64,000 bases of DNA from Juglans regia (lineage: Eukaryota > Streptophyta > Magnoliopsida > Fagales > Juglandaceae). Position numbers and translations under genes: made by a program. The DNA is taken from assembly GCF_001411555.2 (NCBI RefSeq), contig NC_049904.1, forward strand, positions 31,385,370 to 31,449,369, given 5' to 3'. The notes below the pieces were generated by a model. The model searched no databases, was not told the DNA's origin, and saw nothing but the letters and a program-made list of their open reading frames with translations. Positions 1 through 13,383 of the stretch are shown one piece after another (the stretch's first letter is position 1; every line of letters begins with the position of its first letter).

Positions 1-61
1 ATGTTGGAAGTTTTCAATAATTTTGGTCCTAACTTGTTATAAACGATATACTATTAATTCT

Positions 62-248
62 AACGTTGTTTGGATAACGAGTTTGTAAGTTAAATAAAAT
101 ATTATTAAAATATTATATTTTAATATTATTATTATTTAAAAATTTAAAAAAATTATATGTATTGTTTATTATATTTTTTTTTAAATTTAAAAAAATTATA
201 ATGATTAGATGAGATAAATTAAAATTAATTATAAATCCAAACGGAGTT
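62..248 (+). repeat. MITE family A, copy 1
   Basis: AT-rich element whose ends contain GTTTGGAT in inverted orientation (AACGTTGTTTGGATAA at the left, AACTCCGTTTGGATTT read from the right). The interior has the family pattern AAATATTATT then TTAATATTATTATT, two AAATTTAAAAAAATT blocks and a GATGAG-like tail. Confidence 0.7.
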
Positions 249-770
249 ATAAGTCCGTAATTTCTTTTTCCTTAATTCCTGTTCATTTTGGACACCCATT
301 AAAGAGAATGAAATTAGGGACCAACCTAAACCTACATGTTTATTTATCTATTTTTATTAAGTTGGCTACAAAACTCAAGCTTCTTCGTCAATGATTTCCA
401 TTCGATCGTCCATATCAAGAAAATTAAAAGACAATATCAATGAAAAATAGTATGATAAAATAAGAAAATATTTTATAATCACAAAAAATTCTACATAAAT
501 AAACACATAAATTAATTTGAATTGGTTCTTAAAACAAATAGTCGCGATCGAGATATACAAAAAACCGTCCATTCCGGAGCAGATGTGATTTTAAGTAAAG
601 AACTAAAAAATTCTTTCGTATTCAACTTTGAAATTCATTTGATATTTTGCTACTCAAACATGCCGTACACTCATATTGCACTACCAACCAATTAAACTCA
701 AGTAGGATTTATACGAATACTAACGTTGGGATTGCATATAATAAAGAACACTACAATCCTCTAATTTTAG

Positions 771-942
771 ATTGCGTCAGATGTTGAATTGAGTTGAGTT
801 GAGATGATAAAATATTGTTAGAATATTATTTTTTAATATTATTATTATTTTAAAATTTAAAAAAATTAAATTATTTATTATATTTTATATTAAAATTTGA
901 AAAAATTTATGATGATGAATTTAAATGAATTTAAACGAAGCA
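771..942 (+). repeat. MITE family A, copy 2
   Basis: Shows the family core: GTTGAGATGATAAAATATT, then TTTTTAATATTATTATT, then two AAATTTGAAAAAATT-type blocks. The imperfect inverted ends are TTGCGTCAGATG at the left and TGCTTCGTTTAA read from the right. Confidence 0.7.
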
Positions 943-2756
943 TATATTCCGATAGGCCATAATGTCTTGTCCTTCCTATGTGTTTCTGCTGCATTCATTA
1001 TGAATATGAATATTGCTATCTCTGCACTGCATAAACGAGACACACAGTAGGGAGACGAGGCTCGAGCTCGATCGATGCAGCTGCGAGCGTGGGAAAGCGT
1101 GTCGGGGGAAGAGATTCATATCAATTATTGGGACTGGAGCCAATTCCAAAACATGATACGAGTTAATCAACCTTAACTTACTAAGATTTTCTGTTTTTTT
1201 TTTACTATTTTCGAGCGCGTTGGATCTGGAGTAGTATACACGTGAGACATGAGTTGGCACGTGTAGAGGAGGATATATATAATTAAATAATGATACATAC
1301 ACGACACATTATATAATATATTATAAAATAATATTATTTTTATAAGATATTTTATAAAAATACAATTCATTTAAATTATTTTCCTATATTGTTAGGTGTT
1401 AACTGTTAACTGTGTTGTTTTGTTAGTTTTGTGGTCAGTAAGGCAGAAAAAGACAGACACACACAGAAAGAGGAAAAAAATAAATAAATAAAGAAGCTGT
1501 TGTTTTGCCCCTGAAATTAATTTTTCTTTTAAAAGAAGAGAATTATTGAAAGAAAAAGGAGGAAAAGGAAAATCCGGTTGATTGACAGCACATCCCTGAC
1601 TGTCTTATGATTTCAAAGAAGCCCGATTTGACGTTTGACTTGTCTTTTCACTCTCTTACTGATCCTTCCACACCTGCCTAAATAATCAGCCCACCCATCC
1701 CCCACCTCTCTCTCTCTCTCTGTACTCTACTCTGTACTATGCCTCATAAATATGTACACACAGAATTTGACGTCTCATTCGTTTTAGCACTTGTACAGTT
1801 GTATAAAAACAAAGACGAAAAAAAAGTACAATCTAGAGTTAAATAAATTAATTATTGAGAGAATAATGTTAGTTTTTTAAATATTTTTTAATTTTACATA
1901 ACAAACATTTTTCAAAAAGTATAATCTGACTATGTAGCGATACTCGTTTTATTCTTTTAGATGTATTTCACAATTCCAAATCATATTAATACACGTTAAT
2001 TTATTAAATTTATTTTAAATAATCATTTTATAAAGTATTTTCTTTAAAAATATGAGGCTTTGTTCAGAAAAAAAAAGACTACGGTGATAGTACTAATGTA
2101 TCGATAAAATGTATGGTGGTAAAAAACATGTGCGGAACCAACAAGAAATATGGTTGGTAGAACTATTAAAGAAGGGTTCTGCAATCGGTACCGATAAAAA
2201 ATACAGATCATAGACAAAGAGTAAAAAAAATTTATTTTTTTTTCACATATTTTTTAAACATCTTTAAATTTATATTTAAAAAAAAATCAATTCACTAATA
2301 AATACTTCTTTAACCAGTAAGTTTTTTTTTAAATAAACAAACAAAAAACTAATATTTGTAGATTTGGGAATCCAATTCATCAGTCCCCCTAGCATTTTCC
2401 TTAAAAGAAATTCATCATCATGTCTAAGTTCACGAATTCCAAACAATAATTTTGCTTCTTAATTGGAGACCATAGAAACTATATTAATTATCTAGAGTCC
2501 TCAAGCAGTTTGCTTCAATAGGTTTAATAATTTATACTATGTTTGTTGATCAGTACGGATACTCTCTTTATAATTACTTCAACTAATATTGTACCTAACT
2601 CCTAATAATTTTGATTATTTTCAGTTGAAATAAATCTGATTAATAAGTTACCCTTAATTAGTGTATAAAGTATGATCACTGTCTCCATGTCCACATGCAA
2701 TAACGTATGATTATTGAGTAATGAAAAAGAGAGATGCTTTGGCCATAATGGAACTT

Positions 2757-2918
2757 CACAAAACCAAATCTACAAATTGACATGTTTTGACGTGGTGCGT
2801 CAAAATATAAATTTACTCTTATTGTAAAAAAAAAAAAAAATCTAGCATATCACGTCAAATTATATCAATTTGTAAATTTATTTTTATAGAATCTCTGTAG
2901 CTATAGCACTTCTCAATG
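2757..2918. repeat. Short repeat family D, copy 1
   Basis: About 160 bp with the pattern AAATCTACAAATTGACATG, GACGTGGTGCGTCAAA, an inverted CACGTCAAATTATATCAATTTG block, and a tail TTTATTTTTATAGAAT. The same order recurs near 6,640, 36,972 and 39,080. The halves are inverted relative to each other, as in a short foldback element. Confidence 0.55.
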
Positions 2919-3774
2919 AAAAATGATAAGTTAATGAGCATAAGTTCTAATTAGACTGTTTTTTTATTCCTAATAGCGCACATAATTAAACATTCTATAA
3001 CTTATATACATTCAAAAAAAATAAACTGTTTTTTTTTTTTAAATTCCTTCTAGCGTACATATTTTATCGTTGATACTATATATATATATAATTCGGAAGT
3101 GTAGTACGGACTGAGAGAGAGGAGAATGAAGTGCAAATAATGTCCATTGCAATGATTATTCTACCATATCATTATTGCTTTATTGCTTTGTTATATATGT
3201 ACGGCCTTAATTCGTTCGCTTCTTATTACGTGGGGAAATTAATGTGGAATTTGAGTTCATGGACGAACATTATTTATATCCATGATTCATCACGCACGGT
3301 AATTTTAACTTTTAATAATAAAAAATACTAACTGTATTTAAGAAAAACTTATAAAAAATTTATTTCTCTATGTATCAGATATTGATATGCTGAAAATTAC
3401 AAAATTATGAAATCTAAATTTTAAATTTTGAATTTTGAAATAAAACTAATAAAATAAATTTTGTACGTAAAATTATACGTACGTGTAGAATTACTCTTTA
3501 ATAATTTAGTAGTGAAGATCAATCTTTTATTATTAATGTTGTGGCTACGCTCACTGATGAAAGTTTCCTTTCCTGAAATTATCTTTGAATTATCAAAATT
3601 TTGTTTAAATATTTACAAATTTAAACTATTAAATCTTGTAATTGATGATCACAATATATTATATTATGAATTACCAATTTTTAACTTGCACTATTAATTA
3701 GTTGATCACTCGATCTAGCCATTAGAATCAATGAAAATTGGGATAGATGACAAGACTTTCTGTTCGTAAAATAC

Positions 3775-3985
3775 TTGGGTAGGTTTGAGGAGTGAGATGA
3801 AAATTTTGTATTTTATTTGAAAGTTTAAAATATTATGTTTTAATATTATTATTGTTTTGAGATTTGAAAAAATTGAATTATTTATTATATTTTATATAGA
3901 AATTTAAAAAATGTGTAATGATGAGATGAAATAAAATGAAAATTTTATATTTTATCTTGTGTCCCAATTTGGGATGGGAAACAAT
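3775..3985 (+). repeat. MITE family A, copy 3
   Basis: Contains the family core (TTTAATATTATTATTGTTTTG, GATTTGAAAAAATTGAATT, ATGATGAGATGA). The outer ends are diverged, so the borders are approximate. Confidence 0.6.
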
Positions 3986-4198
3986 ATAGGAGTAGTCTTG
4001 GACTTCGTGCGTAGAGTTTGAGAAGATCGGGCCAGTAAAGTATAATCAATTATCAAGGAAAATGCGAAAACGAAAAAGGAAAAAAAGGTAATGTACTTAT
4101 TGAAACTAAAGGACCCTAACAAATTATTAAACGAGTCTTGCGCAAAAAAATAGTACTGATCTTAAATATTATATTATATTATATTGTATTATATTATA

Positions 4199-4412
4199 AG
4201 GCCTACTTTGTTTTGGCACGCATATGAGATGTGATGAGTTGAGATAAAAGTTGAAAATTAAATAAAATTTTAGTAAAATATATATTTTTTAATAATATTT
4301 ATGTTTTAAGATTTGAACAATTAGTTGAATTGTTTATTTTATTTTGTATAAAAATTTAAAAAATTATAATAATTAGATAAAATAAGAATGATTGTGAAAA
4401 CAAACGAGACCT
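4199..4412 (+). repeat. MITE family A, copy 4
   Basis: Well preserved ends: AGGCCTACTTTGTTTT at the left, and AGGTCTCGTTTGTTTTC read from the right. The interior carries GATGTGATGAGTTGAGATAA and the usual paired A-rich blocks. Confidence 0.75.
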
Positions 4413-4768
4413 AAATCAAACCGTTATAAAGTGCATGTAAACATTCTCTTTATTTTCGATCGTAAAAAATATAAACAACAAAAATAAACAAATAGAAGTG
4501 ATAGTCATGTACGTGTGGTACGTATGAGGCACATGTACATATAAGGGTACGTCAAATATTACTCATATTTAATTTCATAATGTAATTTTCCCTAAATCAA
4601 GTGTAGAGAAATCCAATGTGGACGTACGTATGTGCATGTCTCGAGAGTTTTTAGTTGCTAACGAGTACTTGTATAACGTTTCTTTTACGTGCTAGCATTT
4701 GTTTAAAGAAAGTCATGAATTCTAGTTCTCGTATACTTTTTTCGAGCATTGTTTAATGTTTTGTGGAT

Positions 4769-4789
4769 TATATATATATATATATATAT
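4769..4789. repeat. (AT)n microsatellite
   Basis: Uninterrupted TA/AT dinucleotide run of about 20 bases. Confidence 0.9.
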
Positions 4790-4984
4790 GTTCGTCGTGT
4801 TATGAATATAATACAAATGATTAATAAATCTATCTCTTTTTATAAATTTAAATTTTTGAAACTAATAGTCGACCTAATAATTACCGACCGGAGCTCAACT
4901 CCCAAATTAATTAGCTTCCTTAATTTGTTGCAACAGCTTGTTGAATGAGATAATTGAATACTGGTTCAAACAGTACTGACGGAT

Positions 4985-5720
4985 CTACATATAGCTTGAG
5001 GGGAGCCATGGCCCCCCAAAAATTTTTCAAAATTTAAAATAGCCCCTAAATTTTATTCAAAATAGACCCCCCCCCCCAAAAAAAAAAATTTATAATTTCC
5101 TTAATTTTGTAAAATTTCAATATACATAAAAAATGTTCTCTCCATTTTGTTTTTCCTATAACCCAGAGATGTTGTATAGTTTCTATATATTATATATTTT
5201 TAAGGATGTGGCCACACTAAAATTAAATTAAAACTAAGATTAGGAGAAATAATAAACTATTAACATTGACCTCCAAAGTTTTTTATTATACAATATTAAG
5301 TTTTTTAAATTAATATAGAATCTAAAGTGAAAATACTAGAAAAATCATTTAAAATTGATTAAACAATGGTTATGATTTATCCTCTAAACTTCATTGAGCC
5401 AAGAAAAGTTTATTTAAGGTCTCATGAGGTATTCTATGCTCAATCTGACACCAAAGTAGATAGATTTTACATTAAATTTGATAAATTAGTTTAGATATTA
5501 GATCAATAAAATATGACATTCTAAAAGATCATTTGATAGTTTCTATAAAAAAATTAATTTCTAAATATTTCATATTTACAGAAATAATAATATGAATAAA
5601 TATTATTTAGAAAATTATCAATATTTAACTTTATATATGCTTTATGTACTTTTTCATTTTACATAAACATCTCGTGCGATAGAAAAGTTGGGCCCTCAAG
5701 AAAAATTGTTGGTTTCTCAA
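4985..5720. other. Possible decayed transposable element
   Basis: Begins with AGGGGAGCCATGGCCCCCC followed by a C-tract plus A-tract. That arrangement is common at the ends of some plant DNA transposons. The rest is AT-rich with no open frame of substance. I see no matching right end, so this is a weak call. Confidence 0.25.
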
Positions 5721-6011
5721 CTGGGTACAAAGAGGACAAAACTTTAATATTTTTATTAATAACCTGTATGTACATATATACAGTACATTGATAATGTGGA
5801 TCTGAGGGTTGCAATTTCACTTTGGTAGCTTGGTTGATCTGTGCATGTGAGGGCTAATCTTTTGTTTGGTGACCAGCGCGCAGCATGGAGCCAATGTATC
5901 TTGTGATTTGGAGGGTCCTTTCATATATATATGTCCCTTGATTGGCGTGCTGGAATGGCTAGCTGTCCCCTTAATTATCCCGAATGGATAATCCTAGCTA
6001 GCTGTTAGATA

Positions 6012-6038
6012 TACATATATATATATATATATATATAT
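6012..6038. repeat. (AT)n microsatellite
   Basis: Alternating AT run of about 27 bases. Confidence 0.9.
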
Positions 6039-6639
6039 CTCTCTTTAATCTTCAAGATCATGCTGTAAGATTACTAGGGTGTAAATTAATTAAATTGCGT
6101 AGGCAGGCATCAGCAAAAAGCAGATCATGTCATGATTTTGTCATTTTTGTCTTTTGAGGAGTCATTTCAATCTATATTAATTAGTTTCTTTCTTTGTCCA
6201 TGCTTAATTAACATCGGTTTTATTCTGATCTTCTTGTTGAAAGTCGGTCTATAATTACATATATATAGCAGCCTTCTTTGCTTTACAATGCAACCATTTG
6301 TGTCCTCCACGTTGTGCTTGATGCGAATATATAATTTTGGAAAAAATTTAATTGTAAGTAATTGTGCGTGTTAATACACATATATATTCAATATGATTAG
6401 TCAAAAAATAAATTTTATTAAAAATAGTACTAATTTAAATTTAGAATATAAAGACAACAATATTAATACGCAGATTGGTACTCAAACTTGTTTGTACATA
6501 ATAAAATTCATAATTTTGTCTTGATTTTCTTGGTTCTACTTTCTCAACTAATTTGTCTCGCCTTTTGCTTTCGGGAAATTCTCCCTCTTTGCTAAGGTAA
6601 AATGTCTTAAATAGAGATAAATTTTTTAGCCACAAACAG

Positions 6640-6802
6640 ATTCTATAAAATAAATCTACAAACTAACGTATTTTTATGTGGTACATTAAATTATAAATAT
6701 ATTTTTATTATAAAATAAATCTAACGTTATCATATGAAACCATGTCAGTTTATAAATTTATTTTTATATAATTTTTTTGGGAATGTAATATGCACTTCTC
6801 AA
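6640..6802. repeat. Short repeat family D, copy 2
   Basis: Same order of blocks as the copy near 2,757: AAATAAATCTACAAACTAACG, TTATGTGGTACATTAAATT, a middle TTATTATAAAATAAATCTAACG, and GTCAGTTTATAAATTTATTTTTAT at the end. Confidence 0.6.
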
Positions 6803-7303
6803 CTTCATAATTACGTAGCTTTGTCTAATAAAACTTGACCCGGGGAAACTACCTTGAATGCATGTATTCAAAGTAGGTAATCTTCATGCGCTAGCTTGCA
6901 ATTATATATACTTAGTTTCTAAAGATTACATGGGCAGCTGGAAGTGTAAAAGTTTTCTGAAACCATCAAGCTGATCATGTCGTACCTGCATGCAGGAGAA
7001 ATAATATACAGTACTCGTAAGAAATTGTTTTCAACAGTGATCGAGAAAAGCTGGCAACTAATAAATAAAAATCAGAGACTTGCATGAATACAGATTACAG
7101 AGCACACAGCATGCATGCACAGATTTTGGCTCAAAAGCCATTAGTAACCGCGATATATATATATATAGGGCTCCATCTTTCTAAGAACTCAATGATAAAC
7201 GCATTATTCACTGAGTAACGCAAACTTTCAGAAGGCCGTTACATGCATTTTTAGAATTAGTTACACATTGTCAGGCTGAGTACTATTGTTTTGATTAACA
7301 ATG

Positions 7304-7304
<1 letters not shown>

Positions 7305-7347
<43 letters not shown>
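7305..7347. repeat. Long (AT)n microsatellite
   Basis: About 40 bases of alternating AT. Confidence 0.95.
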
Positions 7348-7348
<1 letters not shown>

Positions 7349-7959
7349 GGAGCAGTACCTCGATCTCGTGAGCTCCGATCGATCATATATGTTATGTTAT
7401 GATCACCAGCAAGACTTGATCATGTGCTGCACGTGTTTGACATGGATCGAGGTGGAGGGAATTTTACAGTTTTACTCTTCGCCCTTCAGTCAAATTAAAA
7501 ACAACCTCGCAAGTTTTCGTGGGTATGATATGGATTCTCTTATTTTTAAAGTGGAATTATCACATCAAAAGGGGCTGGAGATTAAGGAATCTATAAATTC
7601 CATGAACATATAATATATTGCCCTTACAAACGCTCCATATATATATATACAAGTTAAAAAAAAAAAATCCAATCAAGAAAATGGTCGAAACCGAATATTA
7701 TATACGAGGTCAACATGAATATATAATCAAATCAAATCAAAAGGTGAAGGGCAAGTCATGATGATGAATAGGTTGTCAATGCGTTTGCAAATATCACTTT
7801 GGCACTTATAATTTGTGTGTCAAAGCTGGCCATTATGCTAAGCTATGGAGGTCAAAAGCCTCCAATAGTAGCATTTTGGATAGTGGCGCTGCAAAGGGGC
7901 TGAGGAGCCCTTGTCTCTAGAAGTGTGTCATGGATGATCAGTAGCTCAGTGAATATTTT

Positions 7960-8145
7960 AATACTAGAAAATGTTAGTAGACACTCTCAAATTTATCGCT
8001 CATATTTTTTAATTTTTTTTAATTTTTTACTTAATAGTTGGGAAAATGATTATTGATAAAATTATATATATATATTTATTTTTTTAATGATTAAAAATGT
8101 TAAAAAAATACTTAAAAGAAAAAATAAATAAATTTATAACTAGCA
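7960..8145. repeat. Short repeat family E, diverged copy
   Basis: AT-rich foldback-like unit (ATTTTTTAATTTTTT, TTACTTAATAGTT, then inverted TTAATGATTAAAAATG). It resembles the elements near 34,300 and 35,500, but the ends are weak. Confidence 0.35.
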
Positions 8146-8356
8146 ATACGCCCGGTGGTAAAACCTGGGTGACCCTCTAGCACCATCCTTTCATACTATT
8201 GTTTTTATTTAGTTATATTTAAAGCATTTTCGTCGTATGTTTATTGTGTTTTTATATATACGTATAGTACATTGATATCCCTCCTACCAAAAAAAAAAAG
8301 AACTTCTACATGTATTAGATTGAAGCAAATAATGAGGTTGCATTAGCAAGCTCACC

Positions 8357-8382
8357 AAATATATATATATATATATATATAT
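8357..8382. repeat. (AT)n microsatellite
   Basis: Alternating AT run of about 25 bases. Confidence 0.9.
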
Positions 8383-11300
8383 CTGCCTTTTTTTCCTCAA
8401 TAAGGCGCTGCATAATTCGAGCTCATGCTGTCATGCATGTTATGGTTCAGATAAATTTCTAACTATCTAGTTTATGATAGGGGACTTTGCAACACTTTCA
8501 AATCTTTGCAGGCAGGATTTGAGGTATGAAAATTAAGGTGACTTTCAAACTTTCAAATCTTAGTGGAAAGAAATTCATTTTTACTCTCTGATTTGACTAT
8601 TGAAAATTAAGTTTTGAGGATAAGAACAATGTCCAAAAAACTTCGTTTCATGATAACTGTAGCTGAAATGACCATACATGCACGATTAATTAGTGACAGA
8701 ATCGTTCAAATTGACTAGATTTTATTCATCATTCAAATGAAGGCTAGTATTTAATTAGTCGGCACTCTTTTGTGTGGACATATCCAGATAGAAAAATCTT
8801 ATTGGAAGAAAGTTTGTGAATCAATTTATATATTAATATTGATATATAATATATATGTTTAACGAAATGATATGAATTGAAGATAAAAATAATTTTTATG
8901 ATATTAGTAGATTTTCTTCTTTTCTCAAAATTTTTTTTTTATTTTTTTTTAAAAAAAAAAATCATGAATATATAATATAGTGTATAAACTCGCCTGTATC
9001 TAACAAAATTTTATCCAAATATTTGTTGGTGTTCAGAGTGGGCCATTAGACGAACTGTTTCAGATCCTAGACGTATGTGTTATATTTGCTGGACGTTGAA
9101 AAAGAAGTGGGAGTTACGATACGCGTCTATCGCAAGGTTGACGGCCAGCTTCGGCGCAAAACTGTCATGACTATGATCCACTTCTAGTATGTTCTCTTTA
9201 GGTAGAGAAATGCTAATGGAGTAAGTTATCCAACTATGTTATGTCTGTTGAATGGTTACAATCATTAGGATCTGGTTGACTTTTGACTATATATATATAT
9301 TGGGACTCTTAGGTGGTGCCCATTTGGATTGCAGCTCTCTCTCCCTCACTCTAGATCTACAAATTAAGTGATGAATGCATGGTGGGTTGGTAATCAGATA
9401 TTATGTTATTGGGAAAGGATGGCAATTCCATAAATGGGAAGTGGGTCAAAGAATCACGTTAGGTTTTGTGTGGTGAGTGTAAGGTCAAAAAATACCGCAT
9501 GCAACTAAATTTTTTCGGTATGTAGTGGGTGGAACATTATTCGAGTCAGCTCGATCGATGCCTTCCCATCCCATTAGGAATCCCTCTTCTGATGCACATT
9601 CCACCAATTAAGGCTGTTGGGGTTTCGAACTTTGATCTATGCCCCCCCACCCCCCCTTCTCTCATGTCCCTCTCTCTCATAAGTAATCTCTTATGCCTCC
9701 TCAACCCTTTGCGTTTAGAAGAAGCATTTGTTTTCTTTTTCCATGGAATTTCGGCCAGGTTTGACTCGGTGAGATGACAGACCAAAAGGTGATAAACACT
9801 AGGTTTCGACAACATGTGGTGTGCCAAATGTGTGATGTAATAATGCCATCTCATGTCTAGCTACATGTTCTTGGAGAAAATCATTAGCCAGCTTTATTGC
9901 AATGATCAACCACCGATCACTGTCGCATGTTGTTGGAATTAATGTCATTACAGAGATCTTATATATTTTCCCACGCTCATGCAGCTAGCATCACAAAATG
10001 TACTCAATACCATGAAGAACAAGTAAAACATTTAAATAAAATGGCAGACTTTGGTCATGAAACCTATTAGATAGAGCATTCTAGCAATCCGGCCAGCTTT
10101 CTCCCAATTCTATGCCTTGTTTCATTTCTTGGGACGTCTCCCAAAATATGATTACACATATTAAAAATGAAAAATCATTCATCAATGTAAGATGTATGTT
10201 CCTGTACTCTTATTCCATAACTTGTATATATATATATGTGTGATATTCTACGGAAAATGTGAGCATTATATATACAGATAGAGTATTGACCCGAGAATTT
10301 CTACAAAAAATTAAAGATATTCTTGAAGATTAGTCAAAGCCTAATTTATTTCTTTCGTGTCAGCACAAGTTGTGAGAAAATTTTTGGTCAATGAGTATTC
10401 GATAGGAAATTTAGACTTTGACAATAAGAAGTCCTTAATACCATTGAGTGACCCTGCAAGACTTGAGGAGACCACTGCCACTAATGTAAAAGCATGGGAT
10501 CGAGCCAGGGATCCTTGAGAAACCCACTTTCTTACGCCCGGCCCCTTTGACCTCCACCAATTAGGGTAACTATACCATCATGAGATTGCCAGAACATTAG
10601 CTTGAGTGGGAATTTAGATTGAAGTTCTCTCTCTCTCTCCAATTACTGGCACCATGTTAGCCCCCACAAGATCGATGGTTTGTCTTCCTATGCTAACGCT
10701 ATTCGTTGAATAATCTGGTGCTGTTAGATAGAAACCGAACCTGCATTCAAAGGTGTTATCTGGGAGTTTTTTTGAACCAGAAGTTTCATGGAGACCATTA
10801 CCAGCTTAGAGATCCATATGATTTCCTGAGCATCGGTCCAAAAGGGTCCCACTAAAATCAGGAACTCCGTATGCGGGTCCTATTTTTGGTTTTCACCATT
10901 ACCCGTCGAAACATATATACTGATCTAATGAATGCGGCCAACTTCTCATATTTTATAGAAAAATAATAGTTGTAGTTGTGGATATGATATTTATATAAAA
11001 AAATATTAATTTTTAATAATAAATTTAATTTTTTAAAATAATGAATGCATGCGTAACTGTATGTATTATTAATTTATTTTATAAGAGTTTCTTTTCTTTT
11101 ATTTTCTCCCAAGCTAGGATGGCCAGATAAAGTGCGATAGAACTGTAGACTTTTTATGAGAGTTCCCCTTAAACGTCAAAATATCTTGATATATATCTTG
11201 TTTGCCAAAGGCTGACTCCAAGCTCTAAAAGCCAATTGCTTTCTAACCCCTTGCATGCACGAGTACTTGTGTTAATTGTAAGTATTCTGTAAGAACTTTC

Positions 11301-12768
11301 AACAGTACTCCATGGATCAGATGGATGACAACAATTCATAATCTTTCGCCCTTTCAATTTAATTTTTAAATTTAACACATGATTAAAACCATCACATGTT
11401 GACACTCTACCTAGTTTTGTGAACCACTTCTCCCTCAGTATAATATACTATGTTAAGCTGATCATCGATGTTCATGTACGAGAAAAGTTAATTGATACAG
11501 TACTCCAAGAATGTGATATAATACGCCCGTTCGTAATTTCAGTATGGTAACTTTGATGTTCAATGATTCCGCATGATTTGACAAGACAAGACAAGACGAT
11601 TGAGTGCATGTGAGGGGTATGATTAGACATTTGACATGACGTTTCAGACCCAGCCATTGCAGTCTTAGCTAGGCACACAGCCCCACGTATAGCAGAACAC
11701 AGAACCTTTGCACTTGGAAAAACGAAAACAGAAAAGAAAAAGAAAAAACGGCTAAGAACGCCGTACATGGATTAGAAACGGTCCCCTGGTCCTTAACAAA
11801 CCCGCATCAGCTATACACGTGTCTTCAACCCATGCTGTCCCTGTCTCACTGATGTGTTCTATGTACAGTCGTTGCTAATTACAGACATGTCTCTCAGAGC
11901 TTCTGTTGTGAAAGGTGGCAGGTATTTGTGTATAAGTATGTATGGGCACTGACTCCCACGTGCCAACGATGACCCTTGCACCTGACATACACACGCGCGC
12001 CGAGCGCACAGAGTCTCTCGATCTTACCTGCCAATATTAGGGTGAAAGGCATGGGACGCTTCATTAAAAACAGAGAGGGGTCGAGATATCTTTCACACGT
12101 CCCTTCCATCAAAGTCTCTCTCATTCCTTTTGCCTTTCCTTCCTCTTCTCTCTGATATTTGTCATTGATCCATCTCTCTCTCTCTTTCTCTCGTGTGGTC
12201 TGTCTGTTCCTTAAGAAGGACTCCATGGCGTTTACTGCAGTTAAGAGTCTGAAACCATTGGGTTTTTGTTGTCAGAAAAACATGTCCGCTCCAGTGGGAA
12301 CTCTCTTGTCATGATCTTATCAGATTATATAATTTGTACTATTTTCTGTTTTCTCTTTTTTGGGACTGCCGAATATATAAAGCATGACTTGATTGTGTTG
12401 ATGGCATGTCATAAACTTGTATATGTACGTTAGGTTTATCTAAACTCAATGCTCTTTTTTGTCATCAACCCTTTATTATCTTATATATGTTGGCTTAACC
12501 TCATATGTTGCATGATGCTTTTTTTGCTTAATTTCTGTTTGGAATCCAGTTTCAGTTCAAATAATGTTGTTATATACTCAATTCCATTTCTTCCCGTGTC
12601 AAATTTGTGGCATTTTCATAACGAGATAAGAGGCACATATATATTTCTTCTAGCTTTTTTGACGCAAGCAATTAATCTAGTAAGCCCGGCAAGCCTCATC
12701 ATCTAACATTTGTGCCTAGGTTTTTTGTTGGGCCAACAGGAGGACTTCCTCGATGGTTTGTTTTCGAT

Positions 12769-13005
12769 TAGTTTGTTTTCAGAGATAAGATAAGATAAGA
12801 TAAGATGAGATGAGATGAGTTAAGATTAAAGTTAAAAGGTTGAATAAAATATTATTATAATATATTTTTTAATATTATTTTTATTTTAAGATTTGAAAAA
12901 GTTAAATTGTTTATTTTATTTTGTATGAAGATTTGAAAAAATTGTAATGATGAGATGAGATGAAATTAGATGAGATGAGATGTTTCTTGAAAACAAATAA
13001 GGCCT
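12769..13005 (+). repeat. MITE family A, copy 5 (left arm of inverted pair)
   Basis: Starts AGTTTGTTTTCAGAG, followed by a (GATAA)n to (GATGA)n stretch. Ends GAAAACAAATAAGGCCT, which is the inverted counterpart of the start. It abuts a copy of the same family in the opposite orientation. Confidence 0.75.
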
Positions 13006-13190
13006 AAATGTTTCAACTCATTTCATATAATTATTACAATTTTTTTAAATTTTTATATAAAATAATTTAAATAATTCAACTTTTTAAAATTTTAAAATAA
13101 AAATAATATTAAAAAAATGTATTGTAATAATATTTTATTCAATTTTTAACTTTTATTTCAATTCATCTCATCTACAAAAACACAAACGAG
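13006..13190 (-). repeat. MITE family A, copy 6 (right arm of inverted pair)
   Basis: Reverse-orientation family copy: ATTATTACAATTTTTTTAAA, AATAATATTAAAAAAATG, TAATATTTTATTC, ending TTCATCTCATCTAC and ACACAAACGAG. It begins immediately where the preceding copy ends. Confidence 0.75.
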
Positions 13191-13325
13191 AAATAAGAAA
13201 TTGAAAGATAAATTTTAAATTAAATTCAACAAGAAAAAATACTCAATATGGTACGCTTGCCATACTAATTTGGAAGTGAGATATATTTTGAATTTAAAAA
13301 ATAAAAAATAAACGAATAAAACAAT

Positions 13326-13326
<1 letters not shown>

Positions 13327-13381
<55 letters not shown>
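13327..13381. repeat. Longest (AT)n microsatellite of the window
   Basis: More than 50 bases of alternating AT. It is likely highly polymorphic. Confidence 0.95.

Positions 13382-13383
<2 letters not shown>

Noticed and set aside
9402..9580. Possible miRNA-like hairpin pairing ATTGGGAAAGGATGGC (about 9,409) with GCCTTCCCATCCCATT (about 9,559).
   Set aside because: Only about 12 of 16 bases pair, pairing does not extend on either side, and the sequences do not match miR482/2118 or another family that I know.
11894..12226. 110-codon minus-strand open frame opposite the CT-rich stretch.
   Set aside because: Arg/Glu-rich because it reads GAGAGA repeats. It looks like a composition artefact.
12769..13190. 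A CRISPR array or other clustered-repeat system.
   Set aside because: The repeats are MITE copies and microsatellites without uniform spacers, and the genome is that of a plant.
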